In this document: positions 55,020 through 63,569 of the stretch, piece by piece
How positions within the stretch are numbered: position 1 is the first letter of the stretch
How the letters are laid out: the number at the start of each line of letters is the position of its first letter
Assembly: GCF_014201355.1 (NCBI RefSeq)
Contig: NZ_JACHEG010000002.1
Coordinates: 310,001-374,000, forward strand
Reading direction: 5' to 3'
Source of the DNA: Aliirhizobium wenxiniae
Lineage (GTDB): Bacteria; Pseudomonadota; Alphaproteobacteria; Rhizobiales; Rhizobiaceae
Length of the DNA stretch: 64,000 nt
Notes under the pieces: generated by a model
The model's database searches: none
What the model was told of the DNA's origin: nothing
Seen by the model: only the letters and a program-made list of their open reading frames with translations
Position numbers and translations under genes: made by a program

Positions 55020-55109
55020 ACGCACATCATGCGCGCTTGAGAGCAAGGGGGTATCTCGAATGTCCCGGGCAGAGCATAGAACTCGGTCCGATAATAAAAT
55101 CTTACGTTG
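55020..55109 (-). promoter_or_regulatory. Shared two-box upstream region of chemoreceptor gene 2
   Basis: Box A ACGCACATCATGCGCGC (55020-55036) gives a minus-strand hairpin with loop ATGAT and two possible G-U pairs. Box B ATAATAAAATCTTACGTTG (55091-55109) lies 54 bases beyond. The distance from box A to the start codon is 193 bases, longer than in the other two genes. Confidence 0.6.
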
Positions 55110-55208
55110 TATCGAATTTTATAAAACTCACGGCAAAATGCCGCACCGTCCGTTCAAACGCCTGTCTTGATACCAGTGAAAGGCGACTTCGGAGAGATTT
55201 ACCTAAAG

Positions 55209-55241
55209 GAAAGGCCGCAGACGGGTTGCCTGCGGCCTTTC
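55209..55241 (-). terminator. Terminator of chemoreceptor gene 3
   Basis: GAAAGGCCGCAG (55209-55220) and CTGCGGCCTTTC (55230-55241) form a perfect 12-bp stem with a nine-base loop. Read on the minus strand it is followed by CTTTAGG. It lies 39 bases past the stop codon. Confidence 0.75.
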
Positions 55242-55280
55242 GTGATCTTGAGAATGGATCGTCCTCAGGACGAGCTGGGC

Positions 55281-57203
55281 TTAAAACTCTTCCCAGCTTT
55301 CGTTCTTGACGGCAGCATTGCCGGAGAAGGCACCGGCCAGCTTGCGGCCGAGAGCGCGTGCCGGTGAGGCGGCAGGCGTTTCGTTTGCCTTCACTGCACG
55401 GACGGTTGACTTGTAGGTCTGTACCGACAGCTTGAACTGGGCGAGAAGAGCGTTCAGCGACGCAGCATCGCGAGCAAGACCATGGCTTGCAGCGGTCTGC
55501 TCTTCGACCATGGCAGCATTCTTCTGAGTGTCCTGGTCCATCGTGTTGACCGCGGTGTTGATCTGCTGCAGGCCTGAAGACTGTTCCTGCGCGCTCTCTA
55601 CAATCGCGTTGACGTTGCGGTTGATCTCCTGGACTTCGCCGACAATCGTCTGCAGTGCCTTGCCGGTTTCGCCGACGAGATGCACACCGTTCTGGACCTG
55701 CTCATTCGACGCATTGATCAGCGTCTTGATTTCCTTGGCGGCGTTTGCGGAACGCTGGGCCAATTCGCGAACTTCCTGAGCGACGACTGCAAAGCCCTTG
55801 CCCGCCTCACCCGCACGCGCGGCTTCAACGCCGGCATTGAGCGCCAGAAGGTTGGTCTGGAAGGCAATGTCATCGATAACGCCGATGATGTTGCCGATCT
55901 CGCCGGAGGACTTTTCGATCGCCTCCATGGCCTGAACAGCCTTCTGGACGACCTCGCCGGACTTTTCTGCGCCCTGACGGGTGCGGGCAACGAGGTTGCC
56001 TGCTTCGGTGGCGCGGCGGGCAGCATCCTTCACCGTGGTGGTGATCTCTTCCAGAGCGGCTGCAGTTTCTTCGACGGAAGCGGCCTGCTGCTCGGTGCGC
56101 TTGGCAAGATCGTCGGCAGCCGACTTGATCTCGGCCGAACCGGCCTCGATGCTGCGGGCATTTTCAGCGACCTGTTCGAGTGCACCCTGCAGCTTTGCAG
56201 CCGAGGCGTTGAAGTCACCGCGGACACCATCAAGCGCTGCCGTAAACGGCTGCTCGATACGGTAGGAGACGTTGCCATCGGAAAGCTGGCTCAGTGCCTG
56301 GGCGAGATTGTCGACGGCGAATTTGACGTCGGCAGCTTCGCGGGCCTTGGCGGCTTCGCGCTCGATGCGTTCCTTTTCCGACAGGCTGCGGTTGTCGTCG
56401 GCTTCCTGTTCAAGGCGGGTGCGCTCGAGAGCGTTGTGACGGAAGACTTCGACGGCTTCAGCCATCTGGCCGATTTCGTCCTTTCGGTCGAGACCATCGA
56501 TCGCAGCGCGGGCATCGCCGGCGGCAAGCGACGCCATACGTTCACGAAGGCGCGCCATCGGAGCGGTGATACCCTTCTGGGCGATCGTCAGTGCCAACAC
56601 GATAGCAACGGCGATACCGATCAGCATGCCGATGAGAGCAAGCTGGATTGTGGAGGAAACCTCATCGGACAGCTTTTGGGCACCGTTCTTGATGAGATCG
56701 GCCATCGCGGTATTGTTTGCACCCGACTTCGCCGACATGTCATTGGTAATCGCTTCGAGCTGCTGAGACAGGGTGTCAAAACGGGTTCTGTCACCCGAGA
56801 CATGGGCCTTCAGGATTTCTGCGCCGACGGACTTGATATCGTCGATGCCCTTCAGCAAATCACCGACAGCGGACTGACGGCTCGGGACGATTTCGGGAAT
56901 CTGCGCGATGCGTGCGCGGGCGCCTGTCAATTCCTTGTCGAAACGGCCGGAATATTCGGAAAATGCGCTGGACTTAGGGTCCTGATCAATGGCCCGGTTG
57001 AGCCAATTCACTGCTGTCCACATACCTGCCGCGCCACGCGGGCCGAAGGTAGCCGCCATGCTCTCGTTCGAGAGAAAGTCTGAATATGATTGATTTGCCG
57101 CGCTGAAACGCTGGGTCACGAATAACAGACCGGCAAGCGAAATGACGCCAAGGATGGCGATCGCCATCAAAAACTTGGTCTTTATTTTTAAGTTCTTGAG
57201 CAT
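55281..57203 (-). CDS. Methyl-accepting chemotaxis protein 3
   Basis: A 640-residue chemoreceptor of the same layout: TM1 at about 11-29, helical periplasmic sensor, TM2, HAMP and the signalling hairpin. The signalling domain is similar in protein sequence to the other two, but its nucleotide sequence differs at many silent positions, so it did not take part in the recent exchange. The C-terminus is NESWEEF, keeping the pentapeptide. GAAGG lies upstream of ATG 57203. It is divergent from the SMP-30-like gene. Confidence 0.95.
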   Translation of the reverse strand: MLKNLKIKTKFLMAIAILGVISLAGLLFVTQRFSAANQSYSDFLSNESMAATFGPRGAAGMWTAVNWLNRAIDQDPKSSAFSEYSGRFDKELTGARARIAQIPEIVPSRQSAVGDLLKGIDDIKSVGAEILKAHVSGDRTRFDTLSQQLEAITNDMSAKSGANNTAMADLIKNGAQKLSDEVSSTIQLALIGMLIGIAVAIVLALTIAQKGITAPMARLRERMASLAAGDARAAIDGLDRKDEIGQMAEAVEVFRHNALERTRLEQEADDNRSLSEKERIEREAAKAREAADVKFAVDNLAQALSQLSDGNVSYRIEQPFTAALDGVRGDFNASAAKLQGALEQVAENARSIEAGSAEIKSAADDLAKRTEQQAASVEETAAALEEITTTVKDAARRATEAGNLVARTRQGAEKSGEVVQKAVQAMEAIEKSSGEIGNIIGVIDDIAFQTNLLALNAGVEAARAGEAGKGFAVVAQEVRELAQRSANAAKEIKTLINASNEQVQNGVHLVGETGKALQTIVGEVQEINRNVNAIVESAQEQSSGLQQINTAVNTMDQDTQKNAAMVEEQTAASHGLARDAASLNALLAQFKLSVQTYKSTVRAVKANETPAASPARALGRKLAGAFSGNAAVKNESWEEF

Positions 57204-57277
57204 GGGGGGACCTTCTCAGGAAGACTGAAAACACGCATTCGGGGGAGGAGGAAAATGCAGGAACCGTTTTTTTGACG

Positions 57278-57366
57278 GCGCGCGTCATGCGCGTGGAGGA
57301 TCGACAAGGCGATCTCTGTGTGCTTGTCGCACCCTAGGGCGAATTTCATAAAAAAATCTTACATTT
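57278..57366 (-). promoter_or_regulatory. Shared two-box upstream region of chemoreceptor gene 3
   Basis: Box A GCGCGCGTCATGCGCGT (57278-57294) and box B ATAAAAAAATCTTACATTT (57348-57366) are again 53 bases apart. The hairpin has five pairs and loop ATGAC. A CTGCATTGCA element (57368-57377) abuts box B. Box A is 74 bases from the start codon. Confidence 0.6.
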
Positions 57367-57586
57367 GCTGCATTGCATTATAGTTTTTGACAAAGGCGAG
57401 AAAACTGCCCCTCCTTTCCGATTATCGGCCTTCATGCCTCCTTAATCATGGGGGGAGAATGCATCAGATTTATATTGCACCGCACAATGTTGCGACGTTA
57501 ACAGGGCACCAAGGCGATGATTGCCGCCTCCCGCAGAGCGGGCAGATTGATATGAAATCAACGACTATTATCGAAGGAATTTTCCC

Positions 57587-58630
57587 GTGGATCTTAGCCG
57601 CCGCAACCTCATGACATTCGGTGCCGTCGCAGCCGCAACTGCCGTCACCATCAAAAACGCCTCCGCCCAGGCGATCAGCTTCACCCCCTCCCCGATCTAC
57701 CCCGATCCGGCCATTCAGGTTCTCGACCCGAGCTTTGCGAAATACCGTGTTGCCAGCGCTTCGCTGGAACAGGTTGCCACCGGCGCTCGCTGGCTGGAAG
57801 GTCCGGTCTATTTCGGTGACGGCAAGTATCTGCTGGTCAGCGATATTCCGAACAACCGCGTCATGAAGTTCGACGAAACGAACGAGACATGGAGCGTGTT
57901 CGACGCCAATTCGAACTATGCCAACGGCCATTGCCGCGACCTGCAGGGCCGCCTCATCGCCTGCGAGCATCTGACCCGCCGCGTTACCCGCACCGAGCAT
58001 GACGGCTCGATCACGGTTCTTGCCGACAACTACAAAGGCAAGAAGCTGAATTCGCCGAACGACATCGTCTGCAAGTCAGACGGCTCGCTGTGGTTCACCG
58101 ATCCGCCATTCGGCATCGGCGGCATGTGGGAAGGCGAAAAGGCGGACCCGGAACTGCCGCACTCCGTCTACCGCATTTCCGCCGAAGGTGAACTGTCGCT
58201 GATCACCGACGAACTCAAGGGCCCGAACGGGATCGCCTTCTCCGAAGACGAGAAGAAGCTCTATATCGTCGAAGGCCGCGCGCAGCCCTACCGTATCGTC
58301 TGGGCTTACGACGTCTCGAAGGACGGCAAGACGGTTTCCAACAAGAAGGCGCTGATCACCGCCGACGACAATGGCGGCCTCGACGGCTTCAAGGTTGATG
58401 TCGACGGCAACCTTTGGTGCGGCTGGGGCTCGTCCGGTGCTGCCGGCGCAAAGCCGGAAGAGCTGAACGGCGTGAAGGTGTTCAACAAGGAAGGCAAGGC
58501 GATCGGCTTCATCAAGCTGCCGGAGCGCTGCCCGAACCTCGTTTTCGGCGGCAAGAAGAAGAACCGCCTCTACATGGCGTCGAGCCACTCGGTCTACGCA
58601 CTTTATGTCGAGACCCGCGGCGCCGTCTGA
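57587..58630 (+). CDS. SMP-30/gluconolactonase-like exported protein
   Basis: A 347-residue beta-propeller of the SMP-30/gluconolactonase/LRE family. The N-terminus carries a twin-arginine signal (SRRNLMTFGAVAAATAV, cleavage near SAQA), so it is probably exported folded to the periplasm. Metal-site phrases are EGPVYF, LNSPNDIVCKSDGSLWFTDP and DNGGLDGFKVDVDGNLWC. Family members hydrolyse sugar lactones, with a bound divalent metal. GTG 57587 has GAAGGAA seven bases upstream. It is divergent from the third chemoreceptor gene and ends in a strong hairpin. Confidence 0.9.
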   Translation: MDLSRRNLMTFGAVAAATAVTIKNASAQAISFTPSPIYPDPAIQVLDPSFAKYRVASASLEQVATGARWLEGPVYFGDGKYLLVSDIPNNRVMKFDETNETWSVFDANSNYANGHCRDLQGRLIACEHLTRRVTRTEHDGSITVLADNYKGKKLNSPNDIVCKSDGSLWFTDPPFGIGGMWEGEKADPELPHSVYRISAEGELSLITDELKGPNGIAFSEDEKKLYIVEGRAQPYRIVWAYDVSKDGKTVSNKKALITADDNGGLDGFKVDVDGNLWCGWGSSGAAGAKPEELNGVKVFNKEGKAIGFIKLPERCPNLVFGGKKKNRLYMASSHSVYALYVETRGAV

Positions 58631-58658
58631 TCGCCTTTACCAGCATCACTGAATTGAG

Positions 58659-58686
58659 AAACGGGCCGGAGCAATCCGGCCCGTTT
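58659..58686 (+). terminator. Perfect 12-bp hairpin terminator
   Basis: AAACGGGCCGGA (58659-58670) and TCCGGCCCGTTT (58675-58686) form a perfect 12-bp stem with loop GCAA, with A residues before and T residues at its end. It lies 28 bases after the lactonase-like gene. The remaining gap to 59076 shows no gene. Confidence 0.88.
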
Positions 58687-59076
58687 CCATTTCACCGGAT
58701 AGCAAATGTCAGCCGGAAGCCGTTTTCGGGGTGACAAGCCGGGATTGCGCCAATAGGAGACATTCTCACATTCTGCAGATCATGTATTTTCAGATGATCG
58801 ACGCCTTTCCTGAGCGGAACTCCGGGCGCAGATGAATAAGTCCCCAGGCATTTCAACAGATCGAGGGGAGAACGGTGCGCGCCTGATAACCATGGCTTGG
58901 CTTGAGCCATCGGACGCCACCAGTGAAGAGGAGGTAGTTGGAGCGGATACCAGACCCAAAACAGGATGAACCCTGATCGGTCCGAGACGCTGACCAAGTG
59001 ATCTTGATATAGCCATCCGATATGCGAGCTGCCGATCCTGCGGTTTCAAGCTGATATTTCAAACGAGGACAATTTG

Positions 59077-60027
59077 ATGAACACCGGAAACATGATCCGG
59101 TCGCTGGCCGTTGCGGCCTGCGTCCTGACGCTTTCTGCATGCGACGAAAGCAAGACCAGCAATAAAGAACAGAACCAGCCATCTGCCGAACAAGCTGAAG
59201 TGCTGAAATACAACGCCTATGTCGAAGTGGCGAACTCGTTCCAACGCTCCTATGCCAAGGAGCTGGCGACCTTCCAGAGCTATGTCCAGCCCGTGCTCGA
59301 GGGCAAGGACAAGAACGACAACCTGTTCTACTCGACCAACAATCTGGACAGGCTCAAGAACGCCCTTGCCAAGGCACGTGAGATGAAGCCCGACATGGCC
59401 GAGCTCGACGGTTCGGCGGATGCGTATCGCGACGCGGCCGAAAAGGCCGAACCGCTCGATCGGGACATGGGCAATTATATCGTCGCCAAGACCTATCTGA
59501 GCGACAAGGGCGCGCATGGGCGCGAGATCCAGCCAGCCTTCATCGCCGCCATGGAAACTCTCGCCGCAGCTCAGGGCAATTTTATCAGCGCCATCGACGC
59601 CAAGGACCGCGCCCGGATCAAGGCCGAGTTCGAAAGTGCGCAGAAGGATACGCGCGACTATTTCCGCATCGGCATGATCTACCATATCAAGGAAAGCATG
59701 GACGCCGCCGATGGTTTTCTGCAGGGCAAGGGGCTGGGCGACAGGAAGGATACGCTGAAGACTTCCCTCGATCAGTTCAACGCGATGGCAACGGGTTACG
59801 ACGCCAAGGTGCGCGAGAAGAACAATGCCGGATGCTCGTCGATGATGCTCAACGTCAACGCCTATCTTGCCACCGGCCGCCAGATCATCCTGCGGACCGA
59901 AAACGGTCGTTATCAGGAAGACAAGAAGGCGCAGTTCCAGATGATGTCGGCGGAACGGCAGGACGCAACGCAGTTGCTGCAGGACTATAACAACGTCATC
60001 AACGCGATCAATTTCAACAAGTGCTGA
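59077..60027 (+). CDS. DUF3829 (YiiG-like) lipoprotein
   Basis: A 316-residue lipoprotein. The lipobox LTLSAC lies at about residues 17-22, so the mature protein would be anchored by Cys22. The remainder is an all-helical domain (YNAYVEVANSFQRSYAKEL, ETLAAAQGNFISAIDAKDRARIK) matching the DUF3829/YiiG family. Function is unknown. ATG 59077 has GAGGA about nine bases upstream. It stands alone between the lactonase-like gene and uppP. Confidence 0.88.
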   Translation: MNTGNMIRSLAVAACVLTLSACDESKTSNKEQNQPSAEQAEVLKYNAYVEVANSFQRSYAKELATFQSYVQPVLEGKDKNDNLFYSTNNLDRLKNALAKAREMKPDMAELDGSADAYRDAAEKAEPLDRDMGNYIVAKTYLSDKGAHGREIQPAFIAAMETLAAAQGNFISAIDAKDRARIKAEFESAQKDTRDYFRIGMIYHIKESMDAADGFLQGKGLGDRKDTLKTSLDQFNAMATGYDAKVREKNNAGCSSMMLNVNAYLATGRQIILRTENGRYQEDKKAQFQMMSAERQDATQLLQDYNNVINAINFNKC

Positions 60028-60078
60028 CGCGACGTGGCGTCATGGGCGCCGCATCTCCCTGTTGATGAAGAAACCTTG

Positions 60079-60100
60079 CGGGCCGGAGCGATCCGGCCCG
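60079..60100 (+). terminator. Hairpin after the lipoprotein gene
   Basis: CGGGCCGGA (60079-60087) and TCCGGCCCG (60092-60100) form a perfect 9-bp stem with loop GCGA. The core is the same as in the hairpin at 58659-58686. There is no long T-run. Confidence 0.65.
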
Positions 60101-60324
60101 TTCGCGTGCATGGCGGAAGATTTGAGGGCGATGCGCAGACAGCGGGAATAGCCGTGATATGTTTGAGACATGGACCGTCTACCGTAGAATCGTCACATTG
60201 AGCGGTTCCAAGCTTTGCAGCTTGACGATCGCAAGCTGCCAGACCTATGCCAAACATGACCTTCAGCCTGCCTTCAGAAATCCCTTCTATCCTTTAAAGC
60301 CTATCCCCAAGCTTCGGAGCTGCC

Positions 60325-61158
60325 ATGAGCGTGAGTTGGACTGATGCCGCCATTCTTGGACTTGTCCAGGGATTGACCGAATTCCTGCCGGTTTCCTCCA
60401 GCGCGCATTTGCGCATTCTCGGCGAATTCCTGCCCTCGGGCACCGATCCTGGCGCCGCATTCACGGCCATCACCCAGCTCGGCACAGAGACTGCGGTTCT
60501 CGTCTACTTCTGGAAAGACATCATCAATATCGCCACCGCCTGGCTACGTCAGGTGTTCAGGATCGGCGATTACGACAAGGATGCGGCCCGCATGGGCTGG
60601 CTCATCATCATCGGCTCGCTGCCGATCATCATCCTGGGGCTTGGTTTCAAGGACCAGATCGAACACGGCTTGCGCAACATGTATATCACCGCCGTGATGC
60701 TGATCGTCTTCGGCCTGATCCTGGGCTGGGCTGACCGCATCGGCAAGAAGAAATATGCGCTTAGGCAGCTGATCTGGCGCGACGGCATCATCTTCGGCTT
60801 TGCCCAGGCGATGGCGCTTATCCCCGGTGTCTCCCGCTCCGGCGGAACGATCACTGCCGGCCTTCTCCTTGGCTACACGCGCGAGGCGGCGGCGCGTTAC
60901 TCGTTCCTGCTCGCTGTTCCTGCCGTGTTCGGCTCGGGCTTCTACCAGCTTTTGAAGACAATGGGTGAAGACACGGCGGTAGCCGCCGGCCCCACCGCCC
61001 TTGCAACGCTAATCGCCTTCGTTGTCGGGTACGGCGTCATCGTCTGGTTCCTGAAGCTCGTGTCGACCAAGAGCTACATGCCGTTTGTCTGGTACCGCCT
61101 GGTGATCGGCGTGGCACTGCTTGGCTTGCTCGGCTTCGGCTATGTCAGCCCGATCTGA
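60325..61158 (+). CDS. uppP: Undecaprenyl-diphosphatase
   Basis: A 277-residue polytopic membrane phosphatase that recycles undecaprenyl pyrophosphate for cell-wall and surface polysaccharide synthesis, often named BacA-type because overexpression gives bacitracin resistance. The first active-site block is [18 protein letters not shown] with the glutamate, the second is [10 protein letters not shown] with the serine and arginine. About eight helices. GGAG lies upstream of ATG 60325. It is unrelated to the symbiosis BacA/SbmA peptide transporter. Confidence 0.95.
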   Translation: MSVSWTDAAILGLVQGLTEFLPVSSSAHLRILGEFLPSGTDPGAAFTAITQLGTETAVLVYFWKDIINIATAWLRQVFRIGDYDKDAARMGWLIIIGSLPIIILGLGFKDQIEHGLRNMYITAVMLIVFGLILGWADRIGKKKYALRQLIWRDGIIFGFAQAMALIPGVSRSGGTITAGLLLGYTREAAARYSFLLAVPAVFGSGFYQLLKTMGEDTAVAAGPTALATLIAFVVGYGVIVWFLKLVSTKSYMPFVWYRLVIGVALLGLLGFGYVSPI

Positions 61159-61183
61159 GGATGAGCGAGATATTCAATGATTT

Positions 61184-61205
61184 GGGGGCGCAGTGGCGCC
61201 CCTTC
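61184..61205 (+). terminator. Hairpin terminator of uppP
   Basis: GGGGCGC (61185-61191) pairs with GCGCCCC (61196-61202) with loop AGTG, 26 bases after the uppP stop, followed by TTC. Confidence 0.65.
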
Positions 61206-61376
61206 GCATTTGGATGGCTTGGACAGGTAGTGCCGTCAGCCGAGGCGGCACCACCCGTCTACACACCGGCGTGATGATCGCTGTTTTCACAGCATTTTTT
61301 GAATTTAAGCAACTCATCATTCATCTATTGTCGACTAGATCATGCGGAAGAGATGCAATCCGTATGAGGTCATAGC

Positions 61377-62240
61377 ATGTTGAAGGTCAGTCGAGCAGGT
61401 GTGCTGGCCATCGCGCTGGCTAGCTCCCTGGCCTTCCTGCCTCCGTTCAACGGCATGCTGAGCGATGGAATACGCTCACTGAAAGACATGCTGGACACAA
61501 GGCCAGAGCAGCGGGTGCTGTTCATCGGCAACAGCCGGACATTCTACCACGCGATGCCCTTCATGGTGCGCTCGATTGCCGATTCGGCGGGATATCCGGA
61601 AAAGCTGCATGTGGAAATGGACGCACAGCCCGGTGTGAGCCTCGAGTATCACCTGGAGAGCGGCAATACGCAGGCCCAGCTCGAGCGCCGATGGGATCAT
61701 GTCGTGTTGCAGGTGTTGAGCAGCGACCAGTACAGCGCCGAGAAGGCCAATGGGGCATGGGACACCGCCGCAGCGATGATCAAGGAGGTGCAGGCCAACG
61801 GGTCATCGCCTGCCATGTTCGTAACCTGGAGATACACCGACCAATGCACCCAGGGAGCGGGCATGCCACAGACGGCAACCGGCATGACGCCGGCGGGCTA
61901 TGCCAACATGCATGTGAACATCCAGCAGCAGCATGCGCGCCTGGCCGCCCTGACCGGGGTCGATCTGGTCAATGTCGGCCTTGTCTGGGAGGAACTTCAG
62001 GATCGGCCGAGAGATTTCAGACTCTACGATGATTGCAACCATCCCTCGATCTACGGCAGCTATCTGTCGGCATTGATGTTCTACGGTTATTTTTCCGGAG
62101 ACGAGGTTACGGATGTAAAATTCAAACCGGATGAAGTTTCATCCGAGGATGCGAAAATGCTTCGCACAATCGTCTCTCAATATTTCAAGCAGAAATCCAA
62201 AGATCACACAGCATCACTTGAGGCTGTTACCTCCCGATAA
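61377..62240 (+). CDS. SGNH hydrolase-like exported protein
   Basis: A 287-residue protein with an N-terminal hydrophobic signal (GVLAIALASSLAFLP). The SGNH-type features are block I VLFIGNSRTFYH (Ser in GNS, about residue 53) and a C-terminal DDCNHPSIYGSYL supplying Asp and His. These suggest an extracytoplasmic esterase or acetyl-transfer partner. It precedes an acyltransferase-3 gene by 116 bases. The pair resembles polysaccharide O-acetylation systems where the two parts are fused or adjacent. GAGG lies upstream of ATG 61377. Assignment rests on motifs only. Confidence 0.72.
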   Translation: MLKVSRAGVLAIALASSLAFLPPFNGMLSDGIRSLKDMLDTRPEQRVLFIGNSRTFYHAMPFMVRSIADSAGYPEKLHVEMDAQPGVSLEYHLESGNTQAQLERRWDHVVLQVLSSDQYSAEKANGAWDTAAAMIKEVQANGSSPAMFVTWRYTDQCTQGAGMPQTATGMTPAGYANMHVNIQQQHARLAALTGVDLVNVGLVWEELQDRPRDFRLYDDCNHPSIYGSYLSALMFYGYFSGDEVTDVKFKPDEVSSEDAKMLRTIVSQYFKQKSKDHTASLEAVTSR

Positions 62241-62356
62241 ATTATCATCCCGGGACAATTCTACGAGATTCCCCCAGATATATACAAATTCAGCGGCCGC
62301 ATTAAGAGACATTAAATTGTATTCTGCTTGCATGAAACCGGCTGGGGAACCATTTC

Positions 62357-63517
62357 ATGACAGAGACTAGACCGGGCGGGCGACGGCACGACCTCGATGC
62401 GCTGCGTGTGATGAGCTTCGGTACACTCATCATCTACCATACGAGCCTGATATACGGCACCAAGCCGTGGCTGCTCAATGCGGCTGAAGGCAGCCGTCTG
62501 ATCGACCTGATCTCCATCGGCTCCCATCCGTGGCGTATGAGCCTGTTATTCTTCATCTCCGGGCTCATCACGACATCGTTGCTCAAGCGGAAATCTATCG
62601 CGCAATTGCGCAGCGAGCGGACCCGGCAGCTTCTGTTACCATTCGTGCTGGGCATTCTCTTTGTCGTTCCGCCCCAGATGTATTTTTCAAATCCCGACGC
62701 GTTTTCCGAGGTATCCTACCTGGAATTCTGCACGCTCTACCTGGTGTCCGGCGCACCGCTCGGGCACATGTGGTTCCTCGCCTACCTGTGGATCTATGCG
62801 TTCCTCTGGCTGCTCGTCTTGCCATCGATCAGCCGATATCTGCCCAAGATATCCACTTGCTTTGCGTCGTCGCTGCAAGGTGCATACCTATATTTGATAC
62901 CGATCCTGTTTCTCGCGGCAATCCGGCTTTTCCTCTATCCAATATTCGGTGAAACACTGATCATCGCCACCGACATCTACTCGCATCTCCTCTATTTTTC
63001 GATGTTTGCCGCGGGCGCATTGCTGATGGATGAACCGCGCTTCTGGCAGGAGATCGATCGGCAGAGGTGGAGAAGCCTTGGCCTATCGGCCATTTCCCTG
63101 CTGATCATCACGACAATCGTGGTGTCAGTGCCTCGCGAACAGTGGCCCGACGCAATTGTCACGTCGATGCGGATCCTTCGGTCGATCTTTCAATGGAGTG
63201 CGATCATCGCATTGCTGGCATTCGCCGCCCGGATTGCCAACAAGCCCAACCGCGTTGTTACCTACCTCAACAAGTCGGTCCTGACTTACTATGTCGTGCA
63301 TCAGACCGTGATCGTGATTATCGGGTATTATGTTGCTCAGGCCGGCATGCTGAATATGCATTCCTTCCTTCCGATTGCCGTAGCAGTGACCGCCACTTGC
63401 CTGGTCATCGGAGAATTGCAAAAGTTCACGATGAGATATCTGAAGGCCATGGCGACCAAGATCGCAACCTCCTTACGGATAGGCGCCAAGCCCTCTTCGT
63501 CCGGCGCGACCAGCTGA
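62357..63517 (+). CDS. Acyltransferase 3 family membrane protein
   Basis: A 386-residue protein with about ten membrane helices of the acyltransferase-3 (OafA/MdoC/NodX-like) family. The N-terminal segment RHDLDALRVMSFGTLIIYHTSLIYG carries the conserved Arg and His, FFISGLITTSLL and the loop RSERTRQLLLPFVLG are typical. Such enzymes transfer acetyl or succinyl groups to glucans, LPS or exopolysaccharide across the inner membrane. No SGNH domain is fused, but an SGNH-like gene is directly upstream. The last 20 residues are cytoplasmic and basic. Confidence 0.88.
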   Translation: MTETRPGGRRHDLDALRVMSFGTLIIYHTSLIYGTKPWLLNAAEGSRLIDLISIGSHPWRMSLLFFISGLITTSLLKRKSIAQLRSERTRQLLLPFVLGILFVVPPQMYFSNPDAFSEVSYLEFCTLYLVSGAPLGHMWFLAYLWIYAFLWLLVLPSISRYLPKISTCFASSLQGAYLYLIPILFLAAIRLFLYPIFGETLIIATDIYSHLLYFSMFAAGALLMDEPRFWQEIDRQRWRSLGLSAISLLIITTIVVSVPREQWPDAIVTSMRILRSIFQWSAIIALLAFAARIANKPNRVVTYLNKSVLTYYVVHQTVIVIIGYYVAQAGMLNMHSFLPIAVAVTATCLVIGELQKFTMRYLKAMATKIATSLRIGAKPSSSGATS

Positions 63518-63569
63518 CACGCGCCTCTTCAGACGAGATTTGCACCACAAGGCGTCCCCGCGGCTTGCC

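Noticed and set aside
54827..55030. N-terminal extension of chemoreceptor 2 (68 extra residues)
   Set aside because: The extension is not protein-like, GGAGG directly precedes ATG 54826, and all three receptors begin with MLKNL at this point. The upstream ATG lies in the box A hairpin.
55680..57083. Plus-strand open frame of about 467 codons opposite chemoreceptor 3
   Set aside because: It mirrors a complete chemoreceptor and similar antisense frames occur opposite the other two copies, as expected from their codon pattern.
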